A stretch of DNA of 39,035 nucleotides, taken from the NCBI GenBank assembly GCA_900313905.1, contig OMTG01000167.1, positions 1 through 39,035 on the forward strand, given 5' to 3'. Of this stretch, positions 24,049 through 32,850 are shown one piece after another. Origin of the DNA: an uncultured Actinomycetes bacterium. GTDB taxonomy: Bacteria > Actinomycetota > Coriobacteriia > Coriobacteriales > Atopobiaceae. The position numbers and the translations under genes are program-made. Under the pieces are notes generated by a model. It was not told where the DNA came from, did not search any database, and worked only from the letters and a program-made list of their open reading frames with translations. How positions within the stretch are numbered: position 1 is the first letter of the stretch; the number at the start of each line of letters is the position of its first letter.

Positions 24049-25449
24049 CTAGTCGACTATATGCGTCTCGCAGACGCGCTTAAGCCATGCAGCGGATTTC
24101 TTGAGGCGGCGCCGGTATCCATCTTCCAGGTCCACCTCGACGAAGCCATAACGGTTCTTGAATGCGTTCTTCCAGGACCAGTTATCAATCACGGCCCAGT
24201 AGTGGTAGCCACGGCACTTGGCGCCTTCGTCGATCGCACGTGCGATCCATTCGAGATGGCGGCGGACGAAATCGATGCGATAGTCGTCCTGGATGATGCC
24301 GTTCTCGTCCTTCTTGAGGTCCTCGCGCTCGATGCCGATGCCGTTCTCGGAGACGAACCACTCGAGATCCGGGTAGTGCTCCTTCAGGCTCATCGCGAAG
24401 TCGTAGATGCCCTTCGGATAGATCTCCCAGCCACGGCTCTTGTTCATCTCGGCCTCAGGCCACACATACGGGTCTGCGAAGACCGGGATGCCATGCTCGT
24501 CCGTGTCGTGGGCAGGAGCCTGGACACGCTCGGGATGGTAGTAGTTGAAGCCAAGCCAATCGACCTTGCCATCTGCCAGAATGATCTTGTCCTCCGGACG
24601 CTCCGGAAGCACGATGCCGCGCTCCTTCAGGGTGGCAATCACGTCCTCGGGCAGATGCCCCTCGGCCACGAGGTCCAGCCACCAGCGGTTGTCGACGCCG
24701 TCTGCCATCCGCACGGCCTCGAGGTCTGCCTCAGACGGATTCTCCTTCGTGTAGGGCGGCGTGAAGCAGTTGATGAGGCCGATCCTTGCATCCGGCAGCA
24801 TCGCGCTATCTTCCTGTGCCTTGCGGAAGGCACGGACAGCCAGGCAATGGGCGATCGAGATGTTGTACTGGACCGCACGGGCGCGACCATAATCGCGGAT
24901 GAACGGATACCATTCGCCTGAGGTGTAACGCTGCTGCGGCTCGACAATCGGCTCATTGAAGGTGAACCAGCACCGGATCTCCTTGCCGAAGGCACGGAAT
25001 GCCTTGTCCGCATAATTCGCATAGGCCTCTGTGACCTCACGGTTCTCCCAGCCGCCACGCCGGAACAGGTAGGTCGGCATATCGAAGTGGTAGAGGTTCA
25101 CGAAGACCTCGATGCCTGCCTTCTTGGCGGCAGCGAAGATCTTGTGGTAGAACTCCTCCCCTTCCGGGTTCACCTGTCCATCCTGATCGATGAGACGGCT
25201 CCACTGGATGGAGGTCCTGACCGAGGCCAGGCCAAGCGAAGCCAGAAGCGCGAAATCCTCTTCGTAGCGATGGCCGAAGTCATTGCCCGCATAGGAGCCG
25301 ACCCGGTTGTGGAACGCCGTGATATCGAGGTTCGACCAGGTATCCCAGAGGTTCTCGAGCTTGCCGCCTGCTTGCCACCCTCCTTCCGTCTGGGGGCCCG
25401 ACATGGCTGCGCCGAAGAAGAAATCGTCAGGCAGCTTGATCTGACCCAT
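24049..25449 (-). CDS. GH1 6-phospho-beta-glucosidase
   Basis: 466 residues; SD AAAGGAG before the ATG. It starts with the GH1 N-signature FFFGAAMSGPQTEGG, has acid/base Glu166 in TFNEPIV and nucleophile Glu368 in VSENGIG. The aglycone/glycone loop reads DNWSWKNAF where non-phosphorylated-substrate enzymes have DNFEW, and the C-terminal LKKSAAWLKRV is basic. Both fit a phospho-sugar substrate, as does the adjacent PTS. It acts in the cytoplasm to split the imported beta-glucoside 6-phosphate into glucose-6-P and aglycone or glucose. First gene of the operon controlled by the divergent GntR regulator. Confidence 0.93.
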   Translation of the reverse strand: MGQIKLPDDFFFGAAMSGPQTEGGWQAGGKLENLWDTWSNLDITAFHNRVGSYAGNDFGHRYEEDFALLASLGLASVRTSIQWSRLIDQDGQVNPEGEEFYHKIFAAAKKAGIEVFVNLYHFDMPTYLFRRGGWENREVTEAYANYADKAFRAFGKEIRCWFTFNEPIVEPQQRYTSGEWYPFIRDYGRARAVQYNISIAHCLAVRAFRKAQEDSAMLPDARIGLINCFTPPYTKENPSEADLEAVRMADGVDNRWWLDLVAEGHLPEDVIATLKERGIVLPERPEDKIILADGKVDWLGFNYYHPERVQAPAHDTDEHGIPVFADPYVWPEAEMNKSRGWEIYPKGIYDFAMSLKEHYPDLEWFVSENGIGIEREDLKKDENGIIQDDYRIDFVRRHLEWIARAIDEGAKCRGYHYWAVIDNWSWKNAFKNRYGFVEVDLEDGYRRRLKKSAAWLKRVCETHIVD

Positions 25450-25753
25450 ATCGCTCCTTTCTCCCTTGTCCTGCTGGTGCTTGGCGCCTTCAAGCTTCTT
25501 TCAGGCGCTTCGTTGGTTAGTATATTCACATTCTAAATTAGACATGTCTAGTTTATTTTTGGGTATTCTTTTTATAAAATTATACCTATCCGTTAGCGGC
25601 TGTTTTCAGGCGGCGAGCGGCAGGACATGATGAACAGCTGGATAGTCTGGAGAATGCATCCCTATAGTTGTTCGCAGGATGATGGACAATGGAGCTATCG
25701 GATGGTCCCGGCATGGGTACATCCCTTGTGAATCATAGTGAGAGCAGGCAGAA
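25450..25753. promoter_or_regulatory. divergent promoter region of the beta-glucoside operon and gntR
   Basis: 304 nt between GH1 (minus) and gntR (plus). A -10-like TATACT for the minus strand is at 25519-25524. The palindrome TAGACATGTCTA (25539-25550) covers its -35 zone. A plus-strand TATAAA lies near 25571. The core is AT-rich compared with its surroundings. Confidence 0.65.
25539..25550. promoter_or_regulatory. candidate GntR (HutC-type) operator
   Basis: Perfect 12-bp palindrome TAGACATGTCTA, similar in form to known HutC-subfamily sites, between the divergent genes and overlapping the -35 zone of the GH1 promoter. Confidence 0.6.
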
Positions 25754-26473
25754 GTGCTGAAGTATGAAGCAGTCATCGACGACCTGAAGGAGGGCATCGA
25801 AACAGGTGCCTATCCTCCCTACTCGCAGCTCCCCTCGACGGCGCAGCTCTGCGAGAAATACGGCGTGAGCAAGATCACGATCAAGAAGGCCATGGACCAG
25901 CTTGAAGCCATGGGCTACATATCGCGCAGGCGGGGATCGGGCTCCTTCGTGAAGCGCCACGACGAGAACCTCCCCGCGGGGCTCACGGGCGAGCATTCGA
26001 ACCAGATGACCGGCTTCATGGCAGAGCACAGGGCACGCAGCGAACGGGTCTCGACCAAGGTGCTCACCTTCACGGTCGAGCGCCCTTCCCCAAAGGTGGC
26101 CGCAGCCTTGGATATGGATGAGGACAGCTTCGTCTACCACATCATCCGCGTCCGATCCGCAAACGATATCCCCTTGGCCATCGAGTACACCTATATGCCG
26201 ATCGATGTGATTCCAGACCTCAAGACCGCAGCCGTCGAATCGAGCATCTATTCCTACATCGAGGACGATCTGGGCCTCAAGATCTCGAGCGCTCACCGCA
26301 CCGTGCGTGCGGTCCTCCCGACCGAGCTCGAGGAGAAGGAGCTCCACGAGGAGCCGACAAGCCCGCTCCTCGAGGTGGAGCAGACCGCCTTTTTGGATGA
26401 CGGGAAAGCATTCGAGTACTCGATCTCCCGCCATGCCCATGGCTACGAGCTCTATGTGATCTCGACCAAGTAG
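25754..26473 (+). CDS. GntR-family (HutC subfamily) transcriptional regulator
   Basis: 239 residues, GTG start. Winged helix at ~1-70 (DLKEGIETGAYPPYSQLPST, VSKITIKKAMDQLEAMGYIS, RRRGSGSFV). A UTRA effector domain follows at ~90-235 (SFVYHIIRVRSANDIPLAIE, YTYMPIDVIPDL, LLEVEQTAFLDDGKAFEYS). UTRA regulators sense sugar phosphates and lift repression. It is divergent to the GH1-PTS operon and most likely its repressor, with the palindrome at 25539-25550 as the site. The SD is weak (GAGAGCAGGCAGAA). Confidence 0.92.
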   Translation: MLKYEAVIDDLKEGIETGAYPPYSQLPSTAQLCEKYGVSKITIKKAMDQLEAMGYISRRRGSGSFVKRHDENLPAGLTGEHSNQMTGFMAEHRARSERVSTKVLTFTVERPSPKVAAALDMDEDSFVYHIIRVRSANDIPLAIEYTYMPIDVIPDLKTAAVESSIYSYIEDDLGLKISSAHRTVRAVLPTELEEKELHEEPTSPLLEVEQTAFLDDGKAFEYSISRHAHGYELYVISTK

Positions 26474-26504
26474 GCATCTGCAGATCCAGTCCAAAGACAG
26501 CAAA

Positions 26505-26534
26505 GCGGCCGGCAGCACCAATGCTGCCGGCCGC
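26505..26534. terminator. bidirectional terminator between gntR and the MFS gene
   Basis: 13-bp perfect arms GCGGCCGGCAGCA/TGCTGCCGGCCGC with a 4-nt loop. T-rich on both exits (TTCCTTTC on plus, TTTGCTGTCTTT on minus). It serves two convergent genes. Confidence 0.85.
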
Positions 26535-26559
26535 TTCCTTTCAGATGCAGTGCGCTCTC

Positions 26560-27759
26560 CTACTTGTGCGCCTTCAGGATCTTCGAGAAAGACGTATCGG
26601 AGTGGCGTGCCCAGAAGAGGTACACGAGGACCGAGATCACACAGGCAAGCGAGACGATGGACCACATGGCAGAATAACCCATGCCCGTGATGAGCGAGCC
26701 TGCGATGCCGCCGCCGAGGCCGTAGCCGATATCGTAGCCGCAGAGGAACGTGGAGTTCGCAGAGCCCCTGGACTCGTTGTCTGCCGTATGCACGGCCATG
26801 GACTGGAGGCTCGGCTCGAGGCCGCCGAAGGCATAGCCAGCAAGGACAGCAGAGAGGATGAAGGTCACGCCGTTCGGCACGAAGGCAAGCAGCAGGAAGG
26901 CCACGAGCATCGAAGCGTTGCAGCTGTAGACGAAGAAGGCTTCGCCCTTCTCGTCGACGAGCTTGCCAAGGGTCACACGGACAAGGAGCAGCATCGCAGA
27001 CATCACGAGGAAGTAGATGGAGCCCGAAGGCAGGCTGTTCTCGGAGGCGAAGATGGCGACGAAGTTTTCGGGGGCGCCGAACGTGAACATGAAGATCATC
27101 ATGGTCACGGTCGCAGGCAGAGAGTCGCGGTTGATGATGGCGCGGAGATCGAGCTTCTTGTGGGGCACCTCGACCCTGGGAGCCTTGATGCCAGCAAAGA
27201 GGACGAGGCTGAGGACAGCGATGAGCGCTGCGACCATATAGAGCACCTTGAAGCCGAAGGCACCCATGAGCTCGAGGCCGAGGGCCGGCGCGATGGCCGA
27301 TGCCAGTGCCGTCGCCATTCCGAAGTAGCCCATGCCTTCAGCGAAGCGGGGGCGGCAGATCACGTCGGAGGCGACGGTCGCGGTCGTGGAGTTCGAGAAC
27401 GAGAGGCCGATGCCGTGCACCATGCGGAGCGCTATGGCCAGAGAGAGCGTCGGGACGATCACGTAGCCCACAGGAGCGAGGCCCATCAGCAGGAGGCCGA
27501 TCACGAGGGCCGTCCTCCTCACGCCGTTGTCGAGCCACCAGCCGACGAAGGGGCGGACGATCACGGCGACGAACGAGAAGACCGCGGCGCAGATGCCGGC
27601 GATGGCCTCGGTGCCGCCGAGGCTCTGGATGAAGAACGGGAACGTGGAGAGGCTCATGATGTGATTGGTGAAGACGCAGAGATTCACCAGGATGATGAGG
27701 ACCAGATCCTTGGTCCACAGCTTGGGCTGCGCCTGAGCCTTGGTTTCAGTTTGAGTCAT
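26560..27759 (-). CDS. MFS transporter
   Basis: 399 residues from the ATG at 27759 (GGAAGGAAT upstream). Twelve hydrophobic segments in two halves. The loop 2-3 motif A reads GWWLDNGVRRTALVIG (a G-x3-D-x3-R-R variant), with the second-half counterpart GKLVDEKGEAFFVYS. DLVLIILVNLCVFTNHIMS opens the first helix. The motifs fit drug or metabolite efflux/uptake permeases of the YhhS type; the substrate is not evident. Its neighbour is a separate DUF2798 unit, so context does not help. Confidence 0.9.
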   Translation of the reverse strand: MTQTETKAQAQPKLWTKDLVLIILVNLCVFTNHIMSLSTFPFFIQSLGGTEAIAGICAAVFSFVAVIVRPFVGWWLDNGVRRTALVIGLLLMGLAPVGYVIVPTLSLAIALRMVHGIGLSFSNSTTATVASDVICRPRFAEGMGYFGMATALASAIAPALGLELMGAFGFKVLYMVAALIAVLSLVLFAGIKAPRVEVPHKKLDLRAIINRDSLPATVTMMIFMFTFGAPENFVAIFASENSLPSGSIYFLVMSAMLLLVRVTLGKLVDEKGEAFFVYSCNASMLVAFLLLAFVPNGVTFILSAVLAGYAFGGLEPSLQSMAVHTADNESRGSANSTFLCGYDIGYGLGGGIAGSLITGMGYSAMWSIVSLACVISVLVYLFWARHSDTSFSKILKAHK

Positions 27760-27815
27760 GGATTCCTTCCTCTGCAAGGTATATGGGCACGTGAAGAGCA
27801 CGCCTCACAGAGGCG

Positions 27816-27858
27816 AGTGGCCCTTCATCAATCGGATTTACGCCTGAAGGGCCACTCA
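27816..27858 (-). terminator. hairpin after the DUF2798 gene
   Basis: 13-bp arms GAGTGGCCCTTCA/TGAAGGGCCACTC, 17-nt loop, ~60 nt after the stop. A smaller GCCTC-ACA-GAGGC stem lies just beyond it. No U-tract. Confidence 0.5.
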
Positions 27859-27919
27859 TTGATTCCTGAACAGTATAGCGCGGGGCACATGGCCCCGCAC
27901 ACAATCGCCAGAGGCCGCT

Positions 27920-28465
27920 TTAAGCCTCTGCACCCTCAGGAGCGCCTGCCTCCTTCTTCTCGCCCACGTGGCTGAAGAGCTTGGCGAAGACGAGACGGGA
28001 GACGGGGCCTGCGGCGAAGAGGTTCCAGAGAAGCGCCATCGGGAAGTTCTTGATGAGGGTGCCGACCCAGATGGCCAGGAGCTCAACGACAGGCATTCCG
28101 CCGAGGATGATGTTGAAGAGGATGCTTGCCACCAAGCTCATGGTCGGGCACATCACGAGGACCGTGCAGAAGGAGCGGATGATGGTGCAGAAGAAGGGGT
28201 TGTCCTTCTTGGGGTCGACGAGACGTGCTGCAAGGCCTGCACCGAGACGGTTGCCCCAGAGGTTCGAGAACAGAAAGACGAAGAGCCACATATAGGCTGC
28301 CTCGATGAGGGCGGCCAGGAACACGTCGTTCGTCATGTTCGAGAAGCCACCTGCCATGGTCGGGATGCCCATCTTCCAGGCGACGTTGTAGACCTCCATC
28401 CCGTACGCCATCGTGATTGACATGAGGATTCCGAAGATGATTCCTTGCGCCTTGTTCTTTGGCAT
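27920..28465 (-). CDS. DUF2798-like four-helix membrane protein
   Basis: 181 residues from the ATG at 28465 (AAAGGA upstream). Four hydrophobic helices in two similar halves. The first half opens KNKAQGIIFGILMSITMAYG and the second CTIIRSFCTVLVMCPTMSLV, an internal duplication characteristic of DUF2798 proteins. Function is unknown. It has its own terminator upstream (28494-28531) and hairpin downstream, so it is probably monocistronic. Confidence 0.75.
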   Translation of the reverse strand: MPKNKAQGIIFGILMSITMAYGMEVYNVAWKMGIPTMAGGFSNMTNDVFLAALIEAAYMWLFVFLFSNLWGNRLGAGLAARLVDPKKDNPFFCTIIRSFCTVLVMCPTMSLVASILFNIILGGMPVVELLAIWVGTLIKNFPMALLWNLFAAGPVSRLVFAKLFSHVGEKKEAGAPEGAEA

Positions 28466-28493
28466 GCCAGCTGCTTCCTTTCTGCACAACAAA

Positions 28494-28531
28494 AAAGCGT
28501 GCAGACCGAAATTCTTCGATCCGCACGCTTT
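28494..28531 (-). terminator. terminator after dedA
   Basis: Stem AAAGCGTGC/GCACGCTTT with extra pairing inside, followed on the minus strand by TTTTTTGTTG. Confidence 0.85.
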
Positions 28532-28621
28532 GCCATGCACTTGTTGCTCTGTGCGCTACACGCAAGGTCTACTCTAGCACCGCTGCGTGCATGCCTTACC
28601 AAATCGACACACCGCGGACTG

Positions 28622-29275
28622 CTACTCAGCGGCCGCCTTCTTGCCGAACTTGGCCTTCAAGGCACCCACCACAGCCGGAATCACGGAGATCAGGATGATG
28701 CCGATAACGACCGCAGAGAAGTGCTCCTGCACGAAGGGGTTTCCGCCGAAGAAGTAGCCAAGGAGCACGAAGAGGGTCGACCAGGTGATGCCGCCCAGGA
28801 CGTTGAAGGGCACGAAGTGCTTCCAGTGCATGCCGCCCATGCCCGCAAGGAACGGCACGAAGGTGCGGATGAAGGGGAAGAAGCGGCCCAGGAAGATGGC
28901 AAGACGGCCCCATTTGTCGAGGAAATCCTCGGTCTGCTTCACGCGCTCGGGCGTCATCGCCTTGACCTTGCCAGAGGCGACGATCTTGCGCCCGAAGAAG
29001 TGGCCGATCATGAAATTGCACTGGTCGCCCAGGATGGCTGCCGCCCAGGCTGTGGCAAGCAGAAGGAAGACGTTGAAGCCGCCGTTGTTCGCGAAGATGC
29101 CCGCCGCGAAGAGCAGCGAGTCGCCCGGCAGGAACGGGAAGAACACGACGCCGGTCTCGATGAAGACAATCAGGAAGACGAAGCCATACGCGTAGAGCGG
29201 GCCAGCCAGGATCCATCCAGCGATGGCCCCTCTTGGATCGTGCAGCAGATTGGCAATGAAATCGATGAAGCCCAC
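28622..29275 (-). CDS. DedA-family membrane protein
   Basis: 217 residues, GTG start with GGAAGGGAAGG just upstream. VTT/SNARE-associated domain: the acidic motif FIETGVVFFPFLPGDSLLF and the GRFFPFIRTFVPFLAGMGGM loop are the two family signatures. There are about five membrane helices and a basic end. DedA proteins act in lipid scrambling (undecaprenyl-phosphate or phospholipid recycling) and in membrane-potential maintenance. The SRP RNA gene precedes it, and the terminator at 28494-28531 follows. Confidence 0.92.
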   Translation of the reverse strand: MGFIDFIANLLHDPRGAIAGWILAGPLYAYGFVFLIVFIETGVVFFPFLPGDSLLFAAGIFANNGGFNVFLLLATAWAAAILGDQCNFMIGHFFGRKIVASGKVKAMTPERVKQTEDFLDKWGRLAIFLGRFFPFIRTFVPFLAGMGGMHWKHFVPFNVLGGITWSTLFVLLGYFFGGNPFVQEHFSAVVIGIILISVIPAVVGALKAKFGKKAAAE

Positions 29276-29345
29276 AGGCCTTCCCTTCCGTGTCCCGATA
29301 CAAAGAATGCCTCACAGGGCATGCAGACGTCCTGGAGGCACTCAC

Positions 29346-29456
29346 CAAGCGTGCTCGATGGGAACGGGCGCCCGCCCGAGGCTCCTTATGGCTGCTGCCT
29401 CCCGGCCCTGACCAGGTTCGGAACAGTACGTCGCCCGAACCCATCGAACACGCTCA
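29346..29456 (-). ncRNA. ffs: signal recognition particle RNA (small bacterial type)
   Basis: On the minus strand the conserved apical loop region reads CCTGGTCAGGGCCGGGAGG followed by CAGCAGCC, the Ffh-binding helix 8 hallmark. The outer ends pair: AGCGTGTTCGATGGG (5') with CCCATCGAGCACGCTT (3'). Length is about 110 nt, as expected for the 4.5S type. It binds Ffh to target membrane proteins. End positions are set by the outer stem and are approximate by a few bases. Confidence 0.93.
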
Positions 29457-29560
29457 CGATGTTTCAGTATACCGAAGTTCTGTGTCCTGCCACAGCGGAG
29501 CCCCATTCAGGAGAGAACCTCCACGAGACTTCCGTTTCTCAGGGCACAGTCCTGCTGCAT

Positions 29561-30724
29561 CTACTCCAGAAGGCGCTTGGCGGGCACCATGCGCTCCAAG
29601 GCATCGTTCAGGATACGGTCCTCCTGCGCGAAGTGGAAGCGGATGTAGCGCATCTCCTCATGCTGGAAGAAGTAGGATCCCGGGACTCCGGCAACGCCCA
29701 CCCTGCGGGCAAGCTCCTGGGAGAAGTGGACATCGGTCCCAAGGCCGAAGCCCGAGATGTCGCACAGGACATAGAAGGTGCCCTGAGGCGGCACAAAGGA
29801 GATGCCAAGGGCGGCAAGGCCGTTGCAGAAGAGCCGGCGCTTTGCCGTATAGGTGGCCTTCAAGGCATCGTAGTAGGCGTCGGGGAACATGAGGCCGGCG
29901 ACAGCGGCCTCCATGAGAGGCGCAGAGGCAGAGTTCGTGAAGCGTTCGTGCACCCGCTTCGCCACAAAGGCGAGGTCCTCCGGCGCATAGAGATAGCCAA
30001 GGCGCCAGCCTGTGATCGAGAAGGTCTCGGAGAGCGAGCTGCACATGATGGTCCGCTCATACATCCCGGGCAGCGTCGAGAAGTAGATATGCTTGCTGGG
30101 GGCATAGACGATGTGCTCGTATACCTCATCGGTGATCACATAGAGGTCATGACGCTCGACAATCGTGGCGATGGTCTCGAGCTCCTCTCTTGTGAAGACA
30201 CGCCCCGTCGGATTGTGCGGGTTGTTCAGGATGAGCGCCTTCACGCCCGGCTTGGCGCAGGCGCGCTCGAGCTCATCCGCATCGAAGGTGAACTCAGGCG
30301 GGTTCAGCTTCACGAAGATCGGCTCCGCGCCTGCCATCCTGATGTCCGGCACATAGTTCTCGTAGCAGGGATCGAAGACGACGACCTTGTCTCCCGGGGC
30401 GACGACCGTGAAGATCGCCACGAGCAGGGCCTCGGTGCAGCCGGAGGTCACCACGACATTCTTGTCGGGATGATAGGAGAGCCCCGTGAAGCGGTTGACC
30501 TTGGCAGTCAGCGCCTCGCGGAAGTTCGCTGCGCCATAGGAGATCGCATACTGGTTCGGTCCTCCATGGGCCACCTCGTTCAGGCGGTCCGTCAATGCCT
30601 TGGGCGGCGTGAAGCTGGGGAATCCCTGGGAGAGATTGATTGCGTCGTACTCATAGGCCTGTTCCGTCATCGTATGGATGGCGGAGACCGGAATCGACTG
30701 AGCAGCAGGATTGAGGCTCTTCAT
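29561..30724 (-). CDS. class I/II aminotransferase-like protein lacking the PLP lysine
   Basis: 387 residues from the ATG at 30724; the SD is weak. The fold-type I layout is intact: SQGFPSF, NQYAISYGAANFREAL, NNPHNPTG, ITDEVYEH (Asp199 for the PLP pyridine N) and the C-terminal RFHFAQ arginine. The signature that normally reads S-x-S-K-x(4)-x-G-x-R-x-G is here SLSETFSITGWRLG, with Glu233 where the Schiff-base lysine must be. The codon is GAG at 30028-30026 (+ strand ctc); one base change from AAG would explain it. Without lysine it cannot do normal transamination. It could bind PLP non-covalently, or be a recently inactivated gene. The reading frame is otherwise undamaged. Closest in pattern to aspartate/aromatic-type aminotransferases. 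Confidence 0.85.
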   Translation of the reverse strand: MKSLNPAAQSIPVSAIHTMTEQAYEYDAINLSQGFPSFTPPKALTDRLNEVAHGGPNQYAISYGAANFREALTAKVNRFTGLSYHPDKNVVVTSGCTEALLVAIFTVVAPGDKVVVFDPCYENYVPDIRMAGAEPIFVKLNPPEFTFDADELERACAKPGVKALILNNPHNPTGRVFTREELETIATIVERHDLYVITDEVYEHIVYAPSKHIYFSTLPGMYERTIMCSSLSETFSITGWRLGYLYAPEDLAFVAKRVHERFTNSASAPLMEAAVAGLMFPDAYYDALKATYTAKRRLFCNGLAALGISFVPPQGTFYVLCDISGFGLGTDVHFSQELARRVGVAGVPGSYFFQHEEMRYIRFHFAQEDRILNDALERMVPAKRLLE

Positions 30725-30912
30725 GAGGGAATGCGCACCCCTTAGGCGTTGGCGAAACAAGAATCACTACCAAGTACAGCATGATACTAGAATTCCGCGG
30801 GCGCTCCCGGTGCAGCAACCATTCAGGTGATTGCAAACTGTTACGAAAATGAGGAGGAGCTCGATCAAGCGATGCCTTGAAGGCACCGAGAGAAAAATCA
30901 TCCACAGAAAAG

Positions 30913-30945
30913 AAGCCCAGCCCCGTCGGCGACGGAACTGGGCTT
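30913..30945 (-). terminator. terminator after pgi
   Basis: Stem AAGCCCAG/CTGGGCTT with inner pairing CCGTC/GACGG, followed on the minus strand by CTTTTCTG. Confidence 0.75.
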
Positions 30946-30971
30946 GCAGGCGCTCTTCCGGTCTTTCCGGA

Positions 30972-32666
30972 CTAGTGGCGATGGGCGCGATAGAAGGCGA
31001 TGAGAGCCTTCGTGGAAGCGTCCTGCGTCGCGAGCGCCTCGTCGTCGTGGAAGGCAGGAGTAATCTGCTTGGCAAGCTGCTTGCCAAGCTCGACGCCCCA
31101 CTGGTCGAAGGAGTCGATGCCCCAGACCGTGCCCTCGGTGAAGGTGATGTACTCGTAGAGGGCGATGAGCTCGCCGAGCGCAAACGGCGTCAGCGTGTCG
31201 CCGAAGATCGAGGTGGTCGGACGGTTGCCCGTGAAGCAGCGGGCAGGGACCATCCACTCTGCCGTGCCCTCTGCACGGACCTCGTCAGCTGTCTTGCCGA
31301 AGGCAAGGGCCTTGGTCTGTGCCAGGAAGTTGCCGAGGAAGAGCTCGTGGATGTCCTGGTCCCCATCCTTGGTCGGGTTCGGAGTGTTCGCGAAGGCGAT
31401 GAAGTCTGCAGGGATCAGGCGGGTGCCCTGATGGATCAGCTGATAGAAGGCGTGCTGGCCGTTGGTGCCTGCCTCGCCCCAATAGATCTCGCCCGTCTCG
31501 GTCGTGACCGGGGTGCCGTCCCAGCGCGTGCTCTTGCCGTTGGACTCCATCGTGAGCTGCTGCAGGTAGGCAGGGAAGCGATGCATATACTGGTCATACG
31601 GCAGCACGGCATGGCTCTCGGCCTTGAAGAAGTTCACGTACCAGACGTTCATGAGGCCCATGAGGGCACAGACGTTCTTCTCGAGCGGCGTCGTGGCGAA
31701 ATACACGTCCATTGCATGGAAGCCTTCGAGGAAGTTCTCGAAGGTCTTCGGGCCATAGGCGATGATGAGGGAGAGGCCCACAGCGGAGTCGACGGAATAG
31801 CGGCCGCCGACCCAGCTCCAGAAGCCAAAGGCATTCTGAGGGTCGATGCCGAACTCCTCGACGAGCTTGAGGTTCGTGGAGACAGCCACGAAGTGGCACT
31901 TGATAGCCTCTGCAACGGAGGCATCGGAGCCATCGATGGCACCCTGAGCCTTCAGGGTGTCGAGCAGCCAGGTGCGGACCTCGCGTGCGTTGGTCATCGT
32001 CTCGAGCGTCGTGAAGGTCTTGGAGACGATGATCACAAGCGTGGTCTCGGGATCCAGGCCCTTGAGCTTCTCGGCAGCATCATTCGGGTCGATGTTGGAG
32101 ATGTAGCGCACCTGGATGCCAGCGTCGGCGTACGGACGCAGCGCCTCGTAGACCATGACCGGGCCGAGGTCGGAGCCGCCGATGCCGATGGAGACGACGT
32201 TCTCGATCTTCTTGCCGGTGACGCCCTTCCACTCGCCCGAGCGGACCTTCTCGGCGAAGGCATACATGCGGTCGAGCACCTCATGGACGTCCTTCACGCA
32301 ATCCTGGCCATCGACGATGAGCTTGCCCTCATCGGATGCCGGACGGCGCAGCGCAGAGTGCAGGACAGCACGGTCCTCGGTCGTGTTGATGTGGACGCCG
32401 GAGAGCATCTGGTCGCGGCGCTCCTCAAGCTTCACGGCACGGCCCAGCGCCACGAGATCCTTGATTACCTCGTCGGTCACGAGGTTCTTGGAAAGATCGA
32501 AGTGCAGGTCGTTCACGTCGAAGCTAAGCTTCTGGACACGCTCGGGATCGTCAGCAAACCACTGCTTGAGCGAGATGCCCTTCTCCTGCATCTCACGGTA
32601 ATCCTCGGACAGCTTTGCCCACTCAGGCAGCTGAGTCGGATCGATAGGTGCTGCTACGTTAGCCAC
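30972..32666 (-). CDS. pgi: glucose-6-phosphate isomerase
   Basis: 564 residues from the GTG at 32666, chosen because GGGAGGT lies 5 nt before it; an ATG 15 nt upstream (32681) has its own SD displaced and would include that site. Sugar isomerase motifs: [10 protein letters not shown] (phosphate site), [20 protein letters not shown], Glu/His region [16 protein letters not shown], and the C-terminal Lys in [12 protein letters not shown]. It interconverts glucose-6-P and fructose-6-P. The long-type Pgi (~550 residues) as in Actinobacteria and Proteobacteria. Single gene with a strong terminator. Confidence 0.95.
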   Translation of the reverse strand: MANVAAPIDPTQLPEWAKLSEDYREMQEKGISLKQWFADDPERVQKLSFDVNDLHFDLSKNLVTDEVIKDLVALGRAVKLEERRDQMLSGVHINTTEDRAVLHSALRRPASDEGKLIVDGQDCVKDVHEVLDRMYAFAEKVRSGEWKGVTGKKIENVVSIGIGGSDLGPVMVYEALRPYADAGIQVRYISNIDPNDAAEKLKGLDPETTLVIIVSKTFTTLETMTNAREVRTWLLDTLKAQGAIDGSDASVAEAIKCHFVAVSTNLKLVEEFGIDPQNAFGFWSWVGGRYSVDSAVGLSLIIAYGPKTFENFLEGFHAMDVYFATTPLEKNVCALMGLMNVWYVNFFKAESHAVLPYDQYMHRFPAYLQQLTMESNGKSTRWDGTPVTTETGEIYWGEAGTNGQHAFYQLIHQGTRLIPADFIAFANTPNPTKDGDQDIHELFLGNFLAQTKALAFGKTADEVRAEGTAEWMVPARCFTGNRPTTSIFGDTLTPFALGELIALYEYITFTEGTVWGIDSFDQWGVELGKQLAKQITPAFHDDEALATQDASTKALIAFYRAHRH

Positions 32667-32850
32667 GTAAACCTCCCTCATCTGCCCCGCATTGACGCGG
32701 GACCTCCTTGCCTATCTATAAGATTACCGCAGCATGGAGCGGCTGGAGCAGATGCATCAGAAAAATAGCCAGCGTCCCATAAAGCCATCCGAACGGCATG
32801 GACGCACCATCACATCATGCAATTTCCTGATGAATGAGGCAGAGGCGCCC

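Noticed and set aside
22317-24083. 588-codon open frame on the plus strand
   Set aside because: Opposite the PTS IIC/IIB genes; Asp/Glu/Arg/Gly-rich antisense artefact with no SD.
26521-27975. 484-codon plus-strand frame rich in His/Glu/Arg
   Set aside because: Antisense to the MFS gene, whose twelve helices and SD are clear.
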